From Nocardioides sp. HDW12B (GTDB lineage: Bacteria; Actinomycetota; Actinomycetes; Propionibacteriales; Nocardioidaceae): a stretch of 64,000 nucleotides of DNA. The notes under the pieces are model-generated. The model had not been told where the DNA came from and made no database searches. It saw only the letters and a list, made by a program, of their open reading frames with translations. Positions 53,541 to 61,593 of this stretch are shown here, piece after piece. The stretch is from the NCBI RefSeq assembly GCF_011299595.1, contig NZ_CP049867.1, forward strand, positions 62,001-126,000. Reading direction: 5' to 3'. Each line of letters starts with the position of its first letter. Within the stretch, counting starts at the first letter, position 1. The position numbers and the translations under genes were made by a program.

Positions 53541-54494
53541 ATGCCCGGCAACTCCTCCCGCAAGGGCGCCATCCGCAAGACCAGCAAGGGCAACCCGACC
53601 GCGGGGTCGGGGGGCCGGGTCCGTCGCGGGCTCGAGGGCCGGGGGCCGACGCCGAAGGCCGCCGAGCGCGAGAACCACAAGGCCTACAAGGCGAAGAAGC
53701 GCTCCGAGCGCGACGCCCCGAAGACCGCGCCGCGACGATCCAAGGGCGGCGACACCGAGTGGATCGCCGGCCGCAACTCCGTCGTCGAGGCGCTGCGGGC
53801 CGAGGTGCCCGTCACCGGCGTGTACGTCGCGGAGGGGGCCGAGCGTGACGGCCGGCTCCGGGAGGCGTTCAAGCTCGTCGCCGAGCGGGGCATCCCGCTG
53901 CTCGAGGTCACCAAGCGCGAGCTGGACCGGCTGACCGACGGCGCGGTGCACCAGGGGCTGACGGCGAAGGTGCCGGCCTACGAGTACGCCCACCCCGACG
54001 ACCTGCTGCGGCTGGCCAAGGAGTCCGGCGCGCCGCCGCTCATCGTGGCGCTCGACTCGGTCACCGACCCGCGCAACCTCGGGGCGGTCGTGCGCAGCGC
54101 GGCTGGCTTCGGCGCGCACGGCGTCGTGGTGCCCGAGCGTCGGGCCGCCGGGATGACGGCGTCGGCCTGGAAGACCTCCGCCGGGGCGGCCGCCCGGGTG
54201 CCCGTGGCCCAGTGCGTGAACCTGACCCGGCAGCTGAAGGCCTACCAGGACGCCGGCTGCATGGTCGTGGGGCTCGACGCCGACGGGGAGGTCTCGCTGC
54301 CCGACCTCGACCTCGCCGACGGGCCGCTCGTGCTCGTGGTCGGCGCCGAGGGCGGGGGACTGTCCCGGCTGGTGGCCGAGACCTGCGACCAGCTCGTCTC
54401 CATCCCGATGGCGCACCAGCTGGAGTCGCTCAACGCCGGCGTGGCCGCCGGGGTGGCTCTCTACGGCATCGCCCAGCGCCGCGCCGGCGCCTGA
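53541..54494 (+). CDS. rlmB: 23S rRNA (guanosine-2'-O)-methyltransferase RlmB
   Basis: A 317-residue SpoU/TrmH-family methyltransferase that modifies 23S rRNA G2251. A basic N-terminal extension (about 1-70) precedes the substrate-binding domain starting [20 protein letters not shown] motifs are [34 protein letters not shown] and [20 protein letters not shown]. Start ATG 53541 has AAAGGCAG upstream. Confidence 0.94.
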   Translation: MPGNSSRKGAIRKTSKGNPTAGSGGRVRRGLEGRGPTPKAAERENHKAYKAKKRSERDAPKTAPRRSKGGDTEWIAGRNSVVEALRAEVPVTGVYVAEGAERDGRLREAFKLVAERGIPLLEVTKRELDRLTDGAVHQGLTAKVPAYEYAHPDDLLRLAKESGAPPLIVALDSVTDPRNLGAVVRSAAGFGAHGVVVPERRAAGMTASAWKTSAGAAARVPVAQCVNLTRQLKAYQDAGCMVVGLDADGEVSLPDLDLADGPLVLVVGAEGGGLSRLVAETCDQLVSIPMAHQLESLNAGVAAGVALYGIAQRRAGA

Positions 54495-54581
54495 CCTCTC
54501 CTGACCCACCTGGCAGTCACCGCGGACCGGCCGGCCCGCCCCACCGACACCAGCGGCATCACGTAGGTCGCCGTACGCCGG

Positions 54582-54628
54582 GATCGTGTGCGCCTGAAGC
54601 CACCAGGTGACACGGAACGCACACGGTC
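54582..54628. repeat. Family F palindromic element, copy F1 (3' side of AbiEi/DUF559-type gene 2)
   Basis: A 47 bp element with arms GATCGTGTGCG / CGCACACGGTC (one mismatch) and a central CACCAGGTG dyad. It lies in the convergent gap between rlmB and the AbiEi/DUF559-type gene, 49 bp from the latter's stop. The rest of this 183 bp gap contains nothing I recognise. Confidence 0.85.
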
Positions 54629-54677
54629 GTGGGTAGGCACGCGAGAGGGCGAGCGGCGCCCCGACGTCGTGTCCGGC

Positions 54678-55616
54678 TCATGCGCAGAAGCGGCAGGCCT
54701 GCATCTCGCCGTCCCAGCCGCACACCGTCCTGAGCAGGCGTCCGACCCGCTCGGCGGTCCAGCACGCCCGGCCGAAGACCTGGCCGTAGGAGATCCGCGA
54801 GGTCCGGCGACGGTCCGCCGCCGCCTCGAGGTCACGGTCGAAGTCGGCGTCGCGCCCCCGGGCCGAGTCGTGTCCCAGACGGCCGTCCAGCTCCATGACG
54901 AGACCGCCGTCGTACTCCACGTCCTCGAACGCCGATCGACCCCCCGGCCCGACCACCCGGACCTGACGCCGCCCGACCGGCAGGCCGTGCGGCCTCTCGA
55001 CCCTGGTCAGGTAGCCGTGCTCGAGAACGGAGCAGGCGCCGGTGACGACATCGGCGAGAACGTCCTCCAGGAACGTGCGACGCCGCAGTCGGGGACGGTT
55101 CCGCGCGGTCACGAGCAACCTCTCGGCGGTCGTGCGTCGGCTCTGCACCGCGCGGGTGAGCTCGTCGACGACACCCAGCACGTCGACCGCCCGGTCGGCG
55201 AGATCGACGGTGGCGTCCTCGACACGCATCCGGGGTGGAGAGCCCACGACGACCAGCCCGTCCCACCCACGCCGGCGACGCACCTCCACACCCGCGAGGC
55301 CCTGACGTCCGGAGGCCGTGAACGGCACCACGACCTCGACGACGTCCAGCGCTCCCCTGGCGACAGCCACCCCGCCGAGGCACTGGGCCGCCCGGCCAGC
55401 GAGCACCCCGCCGGAGACCGCGAGCGACGCGGCCCACAGCCGCTGCCGGTCGGACAACGGGCCGGTGTGCGTGACGTAGACGCCGGGATGGACCGGTGAC
55501 AGCTCGCGGCGACGCACCATCCGTCGGACGTCGTGCGGTTGCAGGCCGCACTCCAGGAGCTGAGTCCGACTCACGGCGCCGTCCTGAGCGGCGAGCACGG
55601 GTGAGAGGAGGTCCAT
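54678..55616 (-). CDS. AbiEi-antitoxin / DUF559-type protein, copy 2 (intact)
   Basis: A 312-residue protein. The N-terminal winged helix is AbiEi-like (VSRTQLLECGLQPHDVRRMV, HPGVYVTHTGP). The middle domain contains GRAAQCLGG and EVVVPF. The C-terminal region has a Vsr/DUF559-like restriction-endonuclease pattern (FEDVEYDGGLVMELDGRLGH, then RDADFDRDLEAAADRR), with candidate metal-binding Glu/Asp residues. Such proteins are highly multicopy in Nocardioides-type genomes and no toxin partner is adjacent. It shares its domain order with the frameshifted gene at 32.5 kb. ATG 55616 lies 6 bases after CACAGT. Both sides carry family F repeats. Confidence 0.8.
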   Translation of the reverse strand: MDLLSPVLAAQDGAVSRTQLLECGLQPHDVRRMVRRRELSPVHPGVYVTHTGPLSDRQRLWAASLAVSGGVLAGRAAQCLGGVAVARGALDVVEVVVPFTASGRQGLAGVEVRRRRGWDGLVVVGSPPRMRVEDATVDLADRAVDVLGVVDELTRAVQSRRTTAERLLVTARNRPRLRRRTFLEDVLADVVTGACSVLEHGYLTRVERPHGLPVGRRQVRVVGPGGRSAFEDVEYDGGLVMELDGRLGHDSARGRDADFDRDLEAAADRRRTSRISYGQVFGRACWTAERVGRLLRTVCGWDGEMQACRFCA

Positions 55617-55738
55617 GGCAGGACTGTGGTCCGAGGAGGCATCGAGGGGGTGCGCCGTCGGCCGGCCTGTGGAGAACCGGGCCGATGGCCACCGCCTGGG
55701 ACACCGCTGTGCCGTCCGCCGCCCCCCGGCCGGCCCGG

Positions 55739-55785
55739 GACCGTGTGCACCTGGAGTCACCAGGTGACTCGACGTGCACACGATC
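55739..55785. repeat. Family F palindromic element, copy F2 (5' side of AbiEi/DUF559-type gene 2)
   Basis: A 47 bp element with arms GACCGTGTGCAC / GTGCACACGATC (one mismatch) and the perfect central dyad GAGTCACCAGGTGACTC. It differs from F1 by a compensatory G:C to A:T pair in the arm (GTGTGCG/CGCACAC versus GTGTGCA/TGCACAC). Confidence 0.85.
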
Positions 55786-55817
55786 GCCGGATGAGGCTGC
55801 CCGGAGGGTCGGCGCGG

Positions 55818-57209
55818 TCAGCCGGGGGAGGCGAGGGAGGCGACGAAGGTGGGGAGGAACTCGGTCACGGTGGGGTGGATCGGCAGCCACGTCGTGATCT
55901 CGGTGACCGGCACCTTCGCGTGCATCATGAGGCTGAACAGCTGTGCCAGCTCGTCGCCGCCGATGCCGAGGCAGGCCGCCCCGAGCACCTGGTCGTCCTC
56001 GCCGACGAGCAGCTTCACCAGCCCGTCGGTCTCCCCGTCGAGCACGGCGCGCGTCACGCCGGACATCGGTGTGCTCGACACGCGGTACGGCGTACCGGCG
56101 CGCTTCAGCTGGTCCTCGCTCGCGCCGACCCGGCCGAGCGGCGGGTCGGTGAAGAGCGCGTAGGTCATGACCCGGCCGCCGACGGTGCGCGAGCCGCCGG
56201 TGAGGTGGTCGCCGAGGATCTCGCCGTCCTGGTACGACGTGTGGGTGAACGCCCCGCGGCCGTTGACGTCCCCGAGGGCGTAGACGCCGGAGACGTTCGT
56301 GGCGAACACCTCGTCGGTCTCGACGTAGCCGCGGTCGTCGGTCGAGACCCCCACGGTGTCGAGCCCCAGGTCGTCGCTGTTGGGCACCCGACCGGCGGCC
56401 ACCAGGACGTGGCTGGCGTCGAGCTCGGTGCCGTCGGCCAGCGCCACGAGCACCCCGGCCCCGCCCCGCGACACCCGGTCGACCTCGACGCCGGTCAGCA
56501 CCGTCATGCCCTCGTCGCGCAGGAAGGCTGCGACCGCCTCGCTGACCTCGGCGTCCTCGCGGCTGATGACCCGCTCGCCCCGCTCCACGACCGTGACCCG
56601 CGCCCCGAAGCGCGAGAAGACCTGGCCGAGCTCGAGCCCGATGTAGGAGCCGCCCAGCACCACGAGGTGCGAGGGCAGCTCGGTCACGTCGAGGATGCCG
56701 TGGTGGTCCATCCAGGGCACGTCGTCGAGGCCGTCGATCGGCGGCGGCACCGAGCGGGCGCCGGTGTTGAGCACCACGCGCCGGGCGGTCAGCGAGCGGC
56801 CGTCGACGTCGACGTGGTGGGAGCCGTCGGAGGTCCCGACCAGGCGGGCCCGCCCGTGCAGGTAGTCGATGCCCTCGGCGCCCTCGACCCAGTCGACGCT
56901 GGAGGCCCGCCAGCCGTCGATGAGCGAGTCCTTGCGGCCGATGGCCTCGGCGAGGTCGACCCGGACGCCGTCGACGTGCACCCCGAGACCGGCGCTGCTG
57001 CGCGCGACGTGGGCCGCGCGCGCCGTACCCCGCAACGCCTTGGTGGGACGGCAGCCGGAGTTGAGGCAGGTGCCGCCGAAGCGGTCCTGCTCGACGAGCG
57101 CGACCCGCTCACCCTCGCCGGCGAGCGTGGCGGCGAGCCCGGGACCCGCCTGGCCGGCGCCGATGACGATCGTGTCGTAGTGCGCGTCCGAGGCGGCGTC
57201 AGTGCTCAT
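55818..57209 (-). CDS. FAD-dependent pyridine nucleotide-disulfide oxidoreductase
   Basis: A 463-residue class I disulfide oxidoreductase. It has the FAD loop VIGAGQAGPGLAATLA, redox-active Cys pair GGTCLNSGCRPTK, NAD(P) loop VVLGGSYIGLELGQVF, VYALGDVNGRGAFTHTSYQD and the dimer-interface catalytic IHPTVTEFLPT. GCRPTK instead of GCIPTK/GCVPSK places it outside classical lipoamide dehydrogenase, and I see no proof for mycothione reductase. It may be a mercuric reductase-like or general thiol/quinone reductase. ATG 57209 lies 7 bases after TAGCGT. Confidence 0.88.
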   Translation of the reverse strand: MSTDAASDAHYDTIVIGAGQAGPGLAATLAGEGERVALVEQDRFGGTCLNSGCRPTKALRGTARAAHVARSSAGLGVHVDGVRVDLAEAIGRKDSLIDGWRASSVDWVEGAEGIDYLHGRARLVGTSDGSHHVDVDGRSLTARRVVLNTGARSVPPPIDGLDDVPWMDHHGILDVTELPSHLVVLGGSYIGLELGQVFSRFGARVTVVERGERVISREDAEVSEAVAAFLRDEGMTVLTGVEVDRVSRGGAGVLVALADGTELDASHVLVAAGRVPNSDDLGLDTVGVSTDDRGYVETDEVFATNVSGVYALGDVNGRGAFTHTSYQDGEILGDHLTGGSRTVGGRVMTYALFTDPPLGRVGASEDQLKRAGTPYRVSSTPMSGVTRAVLDGETDGLVKLLVGEDDQVLGAACLGIGGDELAQLFSLMMHAKVPVTEITTWLPIHPTVTEFLPTFVASLASPG

Positions 57210-57270
57210 GCACCCGACGCTAGCGGCCGGGTCCCGACGCGAACAGATGCGCGAGGAGCGCCCGCGGGTC

Positions 57271-57276
57271 TACCTT
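57271..57276 (+). promoter_or_regulatory. -10 box of leaderless amino-acid permease gene
   Basis: TACCTT ends 7 bases before the ATG at 57284. The divergent oxidoreductase gene on the other strand has TAGCGT 7 bases before its own ATG, so both divergent genes seem leaderless within a 74 bp gap. Confidence 0.55.
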
Positions 57277-57283
57277 CGCTCCC

Positions 57284-58777
57284 ATGAGTCTCTGGCGCAC
57301 CAAGAGCATCGAGCAGTCCATCCGTGACACCGACGACCCGGACCACAAGCTCCGCAAGGACCTCGGGGCGCTGGACCTCATGGTCTTCGGCGTCGGCGTC
57401 ATCATCGGCGCCGGCATCTTCGTGCTCACCGGCACGGTCGCGGCGTCGAACTCCGGGCCGGCCCTGGCGCTGAGCTTCGTGATCGCCGCGGTCGCCTGCG
57501 GGCTGGCCGGGCTCTGCTACGCCGAGTTCGCCTCGACGGTGCCGGTGGCGGGCAGCGCCTACACGTTCAGCTACGCCACGCTCGGCGAGCTGGTCGCCTG
57601 GATCATCGGCTGGGACCTCGTGCTCGAGTTCACCATCGGCTCGGCCGCGCTGGCCTCGAGCTTCTCCGGCTACCTGCAGAACGTGCTCGACGGCGTCGGC
57701 GTCACGCTGCCGACCCAGCTGTCCTCGGCGTCCGAGGGCTTCGTCGACCTGCCGGCGGTGCTCTGTGCCCTGCTCGTGATGGCCCTGCTGATCCGCGGCA
57801 CCAAGCTGTCGAGCCGGTTCAACCAGGTCGTGGTGGCGATCAAGCTGCTCGTGGTCCTCATCGTCATCGTCGTCGGCGTCACCCTCATCGACACCTCCAA
57901 CTGGGTGCCGTTCATCCCCGAGTCGCAGCCCGTGCCGGAATCCGGGGGCGGCTTCCGCGACCTGCCGCTGATCACCAGCCTCTTCGGCATCGAGCCGGCG
58001 ATCTTCGGCGTCGCCGGAGTGGTCGCCGGCGCGGCGGTCGTGTTCTTCGCGTTCATCGGCTTCGACATCGTCGCGACCACGGCCGAGGAGGCCAAGAACC
58101 CGCAGCGCGACGTGCCGATCGGCATCCTCGGCTCGCTCGCCGTCGTCACCGTGCTGTACGCCGCGGTCAGCCTCATCGTCACCGGCGTCCAGAGCTACGA
58201 GGACATCGACCCCAACGACGCCGCTCCGCTGGCGACCGCCTTCGACGCGGCCGGGGTGGAGTGGATGGGCGACGTCATCGCGGTCGGTGCCTGCATCGGA
58301 CTCATCGTGGTGGCGATGATCCTCATGCTGGGCCAGAGCCGGGTGGCGTTCGCGATGGCCCGCGACGGTCTGCTGCCGGCGAAGCTCGCGCAGGTGCACC
58401 CGCGGTTCGGTACGCCGCACCGCATCACGCTCATCACCGGCACCGTCGTGGCCGTGATCGCCGGCTTCGTCGACCTGGCCACGCTGGCCAACCTGGTCAA
58501 CATCGGCACGTTGTTCGCCTTCATCCTGGTGTCCATCGCGGTCGTCGTGCTGCGGCGTACACGACCCGACCTGCCGCGCGCCTTCCGCACCCCGGCCGCC
58601 CCGCTGGTGGCCGGCCTGGCGGTGCTGCTGTGCCTCTACCTGATGCTCAACCTGACCGGTGAGACATGGGAGCGCTTCCTCATCTGGATGGCGCTCGGCG
58701 TCGTCGTCTACTTCGCCTACGGTCGGCGCCACAGCCGGTTGGGCCGTGAGACACTGGAGCGTCGTACCAGTCAGTAA
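57284..58777 (+). CDS. APC-family amino acid permease (CAT-like)
   Basis: A 497-residue permease with about 12 to 14 membrane segments. It has the N-terminal LRKDLGALDLMVFGVGVIIG, then AGIFVLTG (unwound substrate helix), the segment with AGLCYAEFASTVPVAGSAYT, and FFAFIGFDIVATTAEEAKNP characteristic of cationic amino-acid transporter-type APC proteins. Substrate is probably an amino acid. It is followed by an acyl-CoA dehydrogenase 41 bp downstream in the same direction, suggesting amino-acid catabolism, though the link is inference. Confidence 0.92.
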   Translation: MSLWRTKSIEQSIRDTDDPDHKLRKDLGALDLMVFGVGVIIGAGIFVLTGTVAASNSGPALALSFVIAAVACGLAGLCYAEFASTVPVAGSAYTFSYATLGELVAWIIGWDLVLEFTIGSAALASSFSGYLQNVLDGVGVTLPTQLSSASEGFVDLPAVLCALLVMALLIRGTKLSSRFNQVVVAIKLLVVLIVIVVGVTLIDTSNWVPFIPESQPVPESGGGFRDLPLITSLFGIEPAIFGVAGVVAGAAVVFFAFIGFDIVATTAEEAKNPQRDVPIGILGSLAVVTVLYAAVSLIVTGVQSYEDIDPNDAAPLATAFDAAGVEWMGDVIAVGACIGLIVVAMILMLGQSRVAFAMARDGLLPAKLAQVHPRFGTPHRITLITGTVVAVIAGFVDLATLANLVNIGTLFAFILVSIAVVVLRRTRPDLPRAFRTPAAPLVAGLAVLLCLYLMLNLTGETWERFLIWMALGVVVYFAYGRRHSRLGRETLERRTSQ

Positions 58778-58818
58778 CTTGCGGGGCGCCGACTCCGCGC
58801 GAGCAGTGAGGTAGGCGA

Positions 58819-59964
58819 ATGAAGCGCGAGATCTACGACGAGGACCACGAGGCCTTCCGGGGCTCGGTGCGGGAGTTCCTGGACCGCTCCGTGAAGCCCC
58901 ACCTCGAGGAGCACCTCGAGAACAAGGCCCTGCCGCGCGACTTCTGGATCGAGGCCGGCACGCAGGGCTTCCTCGGCCTCGAGGTGCCCGAGGAGTTCGG
59001 CGGGTCCGAGGCGGGCGACTACCGCTTCAACGCCGTGCTCATGGAGGAGCTCTCCCACGTCAACGCCGCGCTCAGCTCGTGCGTGGGCATCCACGCCGAC
59101 ATCGTGGCGCCGTACCTCGTGGAGCTGACCAGCGACGAGCAGAAGAAGCGCTGGCTGCCCGGCGTCGCGAGCGGCGAGCTGCTGACCGCGATCGGCATGA
59201 CCGAGCCCTCCGGCGGCTCCGACCTGGCGGCGCTGAAGACCAGCGCGGTGCGCGACGGCGACGACTGGGTCCTCAACGGCTCGAAGACCTTCATCACCAA
59301 CGGCTACTCCGCGGACCTCGTCGTCGTGGCGGCGCGGACCTCGCCGGAGAAGAAGGCGCGCGGCATCACGCTGTTCGGCGTCGAGACGTCCAAGGACGGC
59401 TACTCCAAGGGCCGCAAGCTCGACAAGGTCGGCCAGACCGAGTCCGACACCGCGGAGATGTTCTTCGAGGACCTGCGCTGCACCGACGACGACATCGTCG
59501 GCGAGCTCGACAACGGCTTCATCCACATGATGCAGAAGCTGCCGCAGGAGCGCCTCGGCTGCGCCATCTCGAACCTGGCGCACGCGCGGCAGATCCTCGT
59601 CGAGACGCTGGAGTACTCCAAGGAGCGCAAGGCCTTCGGCCAGGGCGTCGGGTCCTTCCAGCACAACAAGTTCCTGATCGCGGAGATGTTCACCCAGGTC
59701 GACGTGACCCAGGCGTACGTCGACCAGTGCGTGGTCGCCCACGACCGCAAGGAGCTCACCGCCATCGACGCCGCCAAGGCGAAGTGGTGGACCTCGCAGG
59801 TGCAGAACGAGATCCTCGACCACTGCGTGCAGCTGCACGGCGGCTACGGCTACATGAACGAGTACCGCGTGGCCCGCGCCTGGCGCGACGCCCGCGTCTC
59901 CAAGATCTGGGCCGGCTCCAACGAGATCATGAAGGAGCTCATCGGCCGCGACCTCGGCCTCTGA
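58819..59964 (+). CDS. Acyl-CoA dehydrogenase
   Basis: A 381-residue FAD-dependent dehydrogenase that introduces a C2-C3 double bond in an acyl-CoA and passes electrons to ETF. Signatures are IGMTEPSGGSDLAALKT, WVLNGSKTFITNG, the C-terminal QLHGGYGYMNEYRVARAWRD and IWAGSNEIMKELIGRDL, where Glu is the expected catalytic base. Resembles long-chain or isovaleryl types, and chain specificity cannot be read. A GAGG ribosome site precedes ATG 58819. It is probably co-transcribed with the permease. Confidence 0.94.
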   Translation: MKREIYDEDHEAFRGSVREFLDRSVKPHLEEHLENKALPRDFWIEAGTQGFLGLEVPEEFGGSEAGDYRFNAVLMEELSHVNAALSSCVGIHADIVAPYLVELTSDEQKKRWLPGVASGELLTAIGMTEPSGGSDLAALKTSAVRDGDDWVLNGSKTFITNGYSADLVVVAARTSPEKKARGITLFGVETSKDGYSKGRKLDKVGQTESDTAEMFFEDLRCTDDDIVGELDNGFIHMMQKLPQERLGCAISNLAHARQILVETLEYSKERKAFGQGVGSFQHNKFLIAEMFTQVDVTQAYVDQCVVAHDRKELTAIDAAKAKWWTSQVQNEILDHCVQLHGGYGYMNEYRVARAWRDARVSKIWAGSNEIMKELIGRDLGL

Positions 59965-59970
59965 GGCCTC

Positions 59971-60060
59971 CGGTTTCCCACGGTATGCAGGAAAACTGGC
60001 ACTCCCCACGGCGTACGCACCGTGGGGAGTGCCAATTCGGCTGCATACCGTGGGAAACCG
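59971..60060. repeat. Family C palindromic element, copy C3 (convergent gap)
   Basis: A 90 bp element with outer arms CGGTTTCCCACGGTATGCAG / CTGCATACCGTGGGAAACCG and inner ACTGGCACTCCCCACGG / CCGTGGGGAGTGCCA. It starts 6 bp after the acyl-CoA dehydrogenase stop and ends 16 bp before the metal-receptor stop. Confidence 0.93.
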
Positions 60061-60076
60061 GCATCCGCCCGGGGGG

Positions 60077-60859
60077 TCAGGGGCGCAGCGTCGGATCGTC
60101 GGCGGCCGCGAGCAGTGACGGGCCGTACCAGGTCAGCAGCCGCCCGCTGACCAGCCGGGTCGGTACGTCGAACGCCTCCGGCCCGTCCTCGGCGGTGAAC
60201 ACGTAGGGCTCGTCAGGCAGCAGCACCACGTCGGGGCCGGCGGCCTCGAGGTCGGCGACGGTCACGGTCGGGTAGCGGTCGGCACCGGGCCCGCCGTCGG
60301 CGTACACGTTCTGCCAGCCGAGCCGGCGCAGCAGGTCGTCGGTGAAGGTGTGGCGCCCGACGACCATCCACGGGTCACGCCAGATCGGCATCGCGACGCG
60401 GGCGGCGACGGGCGGCACCGGCCGGTCCCAGCGCCGCTCGACCTCCTCCAGCCACGCCGGGACGCCCCACCCGAGCGCCTCGTCGAAGATCCGCTCCATC
60501 GCCGTCAGCGCCTGCGGCAGCGTCTCGATCACGCTGACCCACACCGGGACGCCGGCGTCCCGGAGACGGCGTACGTCGAGCTCGCGGTTCTCCTCGCGGT
60601 TGCACACGACGAGGTCCGGCTCGAGGGCCCGGATCGCAGCCAGGTCGGGGTTCTTGGTGCCCCGCACCCGGGCGACGTCGAGGTCGGCGGGGTGGGTGCA
60701 CCAGTCGGTGGCGCCGACGAGGGCGTCGGGGCGGGTCCGCGCGATCGCCTCGGTCAGCGAGGGCACCAGCGAGACCACCCGACGGGCCGGCGCGGGGACG
60801 TCGACCAGGGCTCCCAGGTCGTCGCGGGAGGGGCGCGGGGGCACGTCTGACCGGGTCAC
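60077..60859 (-). CDS. Helical-backbone metal receptor (BtuF-like substrate-binding fold)
   Basis: A 260-residue protein with the two-lobed helical-backbone fold. Lobe 1 is RRVVSLVPSLTEAIARTRPD, LVGATDWCTHPADL and EPDLVVCNREENRELDVRRL. The long backbone helix is around EEVERRW, and lobe 2 contains WMVVGRHTFTDDLLRRLGW and DVVLLPDEPYVF. The family binds B12, heme or Fe-siderophores. There is no signal peptide or lipobox, so it appears cytoplasmic, unusual for an ABC-importer receptor, and no permease genes are next to it. GTG 60859 is chosen because TACTGT lies 7 bases upstream. A GTG at 60868 is the alternative. Confidence 0.82.
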   Translation of the reverse strand: MTRSDVPPRPSRDDLGALVDVPAPARRVVSLVPSLTEAIARTRPDALVGATDWCTHPADLDVARVRGTKNPDLAAIRALEPDLVVCNREENRELDVRRLRDAGVPVWVSVIETLPQALTAMERIFDEALGWGVPAWLEEVERRWDRPVPPVAARVAMPIWRDPWMVVGRHTFTDDLLRRLGWQNVYADGGPGADRYPTVTVADLEAAGPDVVLLPDEPYVFTAEDGPEAFDVPTRLVSGRLLTWYGPSLLAAADDPTLRP

Positions 60860-60957
60860 CCGTCCCACAGTAGGGCGGGGCCGTGACGGGCCGACGCCCG
60901 CGGTGACGCGCGACCCCCGGCGTTTGGCGACCCGGGTCGACGGGGCACCCTGAGGGG

Positions 60958-61593
60958 GTGAACCTGCGACGCGTACCCGCCCCGACCGGCGACCCGTTCT
61001 GGGACACCCTGCTGCGTCGGCACCCCGACCTCGAGCTCGTGCTGCTCCCTCCGGAGCAGCCGGAGCCCCCGGCCGCGGAGTCCCGGCCCCTGCTCGACGA
61101 GGTGACCCTGGAGGCCGTACGCCGCGCGTTGCGCGTCGCGGTCGACGCCGTCCTGGCCCGCGTGGGCGTCGACGTCGAGTCCGTCGTCGCTCAGCAGACC
61201 GAGCGGCTCGCGGCCGGTGCCACCCGGGGCACCGTGTCGGTCCACGTGCGCCGCGTCGTGCCCGGAGGGGCCGACGAGGCCTCGCCGCGCGAGGTCGTCG
61301 AGGCCCTGCGCGAGGACCGGTGGGACGTGAGCGACCACCCCGGTGTCGTCCACCGTGTGGTGGCGTCCCGAGCCGACCTGCCCGCCGGTCGCGGCGGGCT
61401 CCGTGTCGGGGTCACGGTCGTGGTCGGCCTGGCCCGCACGACGGGCTCGTTGCAGATCGAGGCGGAGACCGTGGACCTGCCGGTCGGCGAGGCCGCGGCC
61501 CGGGCCCTGCTGGACGCCCAGCGACGCGAGCGTGAGAAACCCGCGACCGACGACGACACCGACGCGCGCGACGCGAGCCAGGGGGACGACTGA
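60958..61593 (+). CDS. Hypothetical protein, first gene of the WXG/hydrolase operon
   Basis: A 211-residue soluble protein, rich in Val, Arg and Asp/Glu, with an acidic low-complexity tail (ATDDDTDARDASQGDD). I recognise no domain. It has no signal peptide or membrane segment. GTG 60958 may be read from GAGGGG or as leaderless after CACCCT. Its stop overlaps the next ATG by one base (TGATG). Membership of the operon with WXG-like and hydrolase genes suggests a cytoplasmic partner such as a chaperone or EspG-like factor (speculative). Confidence 0.7.
   Translation: MNLRRVPAPTGDPFWDTLLRRHPDLELVLLPPEQPEPPAAESRPLLDEVTLEAVRRALRVAVDAVLARVGVDVESVVAQQTERLAAGATRGTVSVHVRRVVPGGADEASPREVVEALREDRWDVSDHPGVVHRVVASRADLPAGRGGLRVGVTVVVGLARTTGSLQIEAETVDLPVGEAAARALLDAQRREREKPATDDDTDARDASQGDD

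Noticed and set aside
55818-57209. Assignment as mycothione reductase
   Set aside because: General family motifs fit several flavoenzymes. The GCRPTK active site and the context give no specific support.
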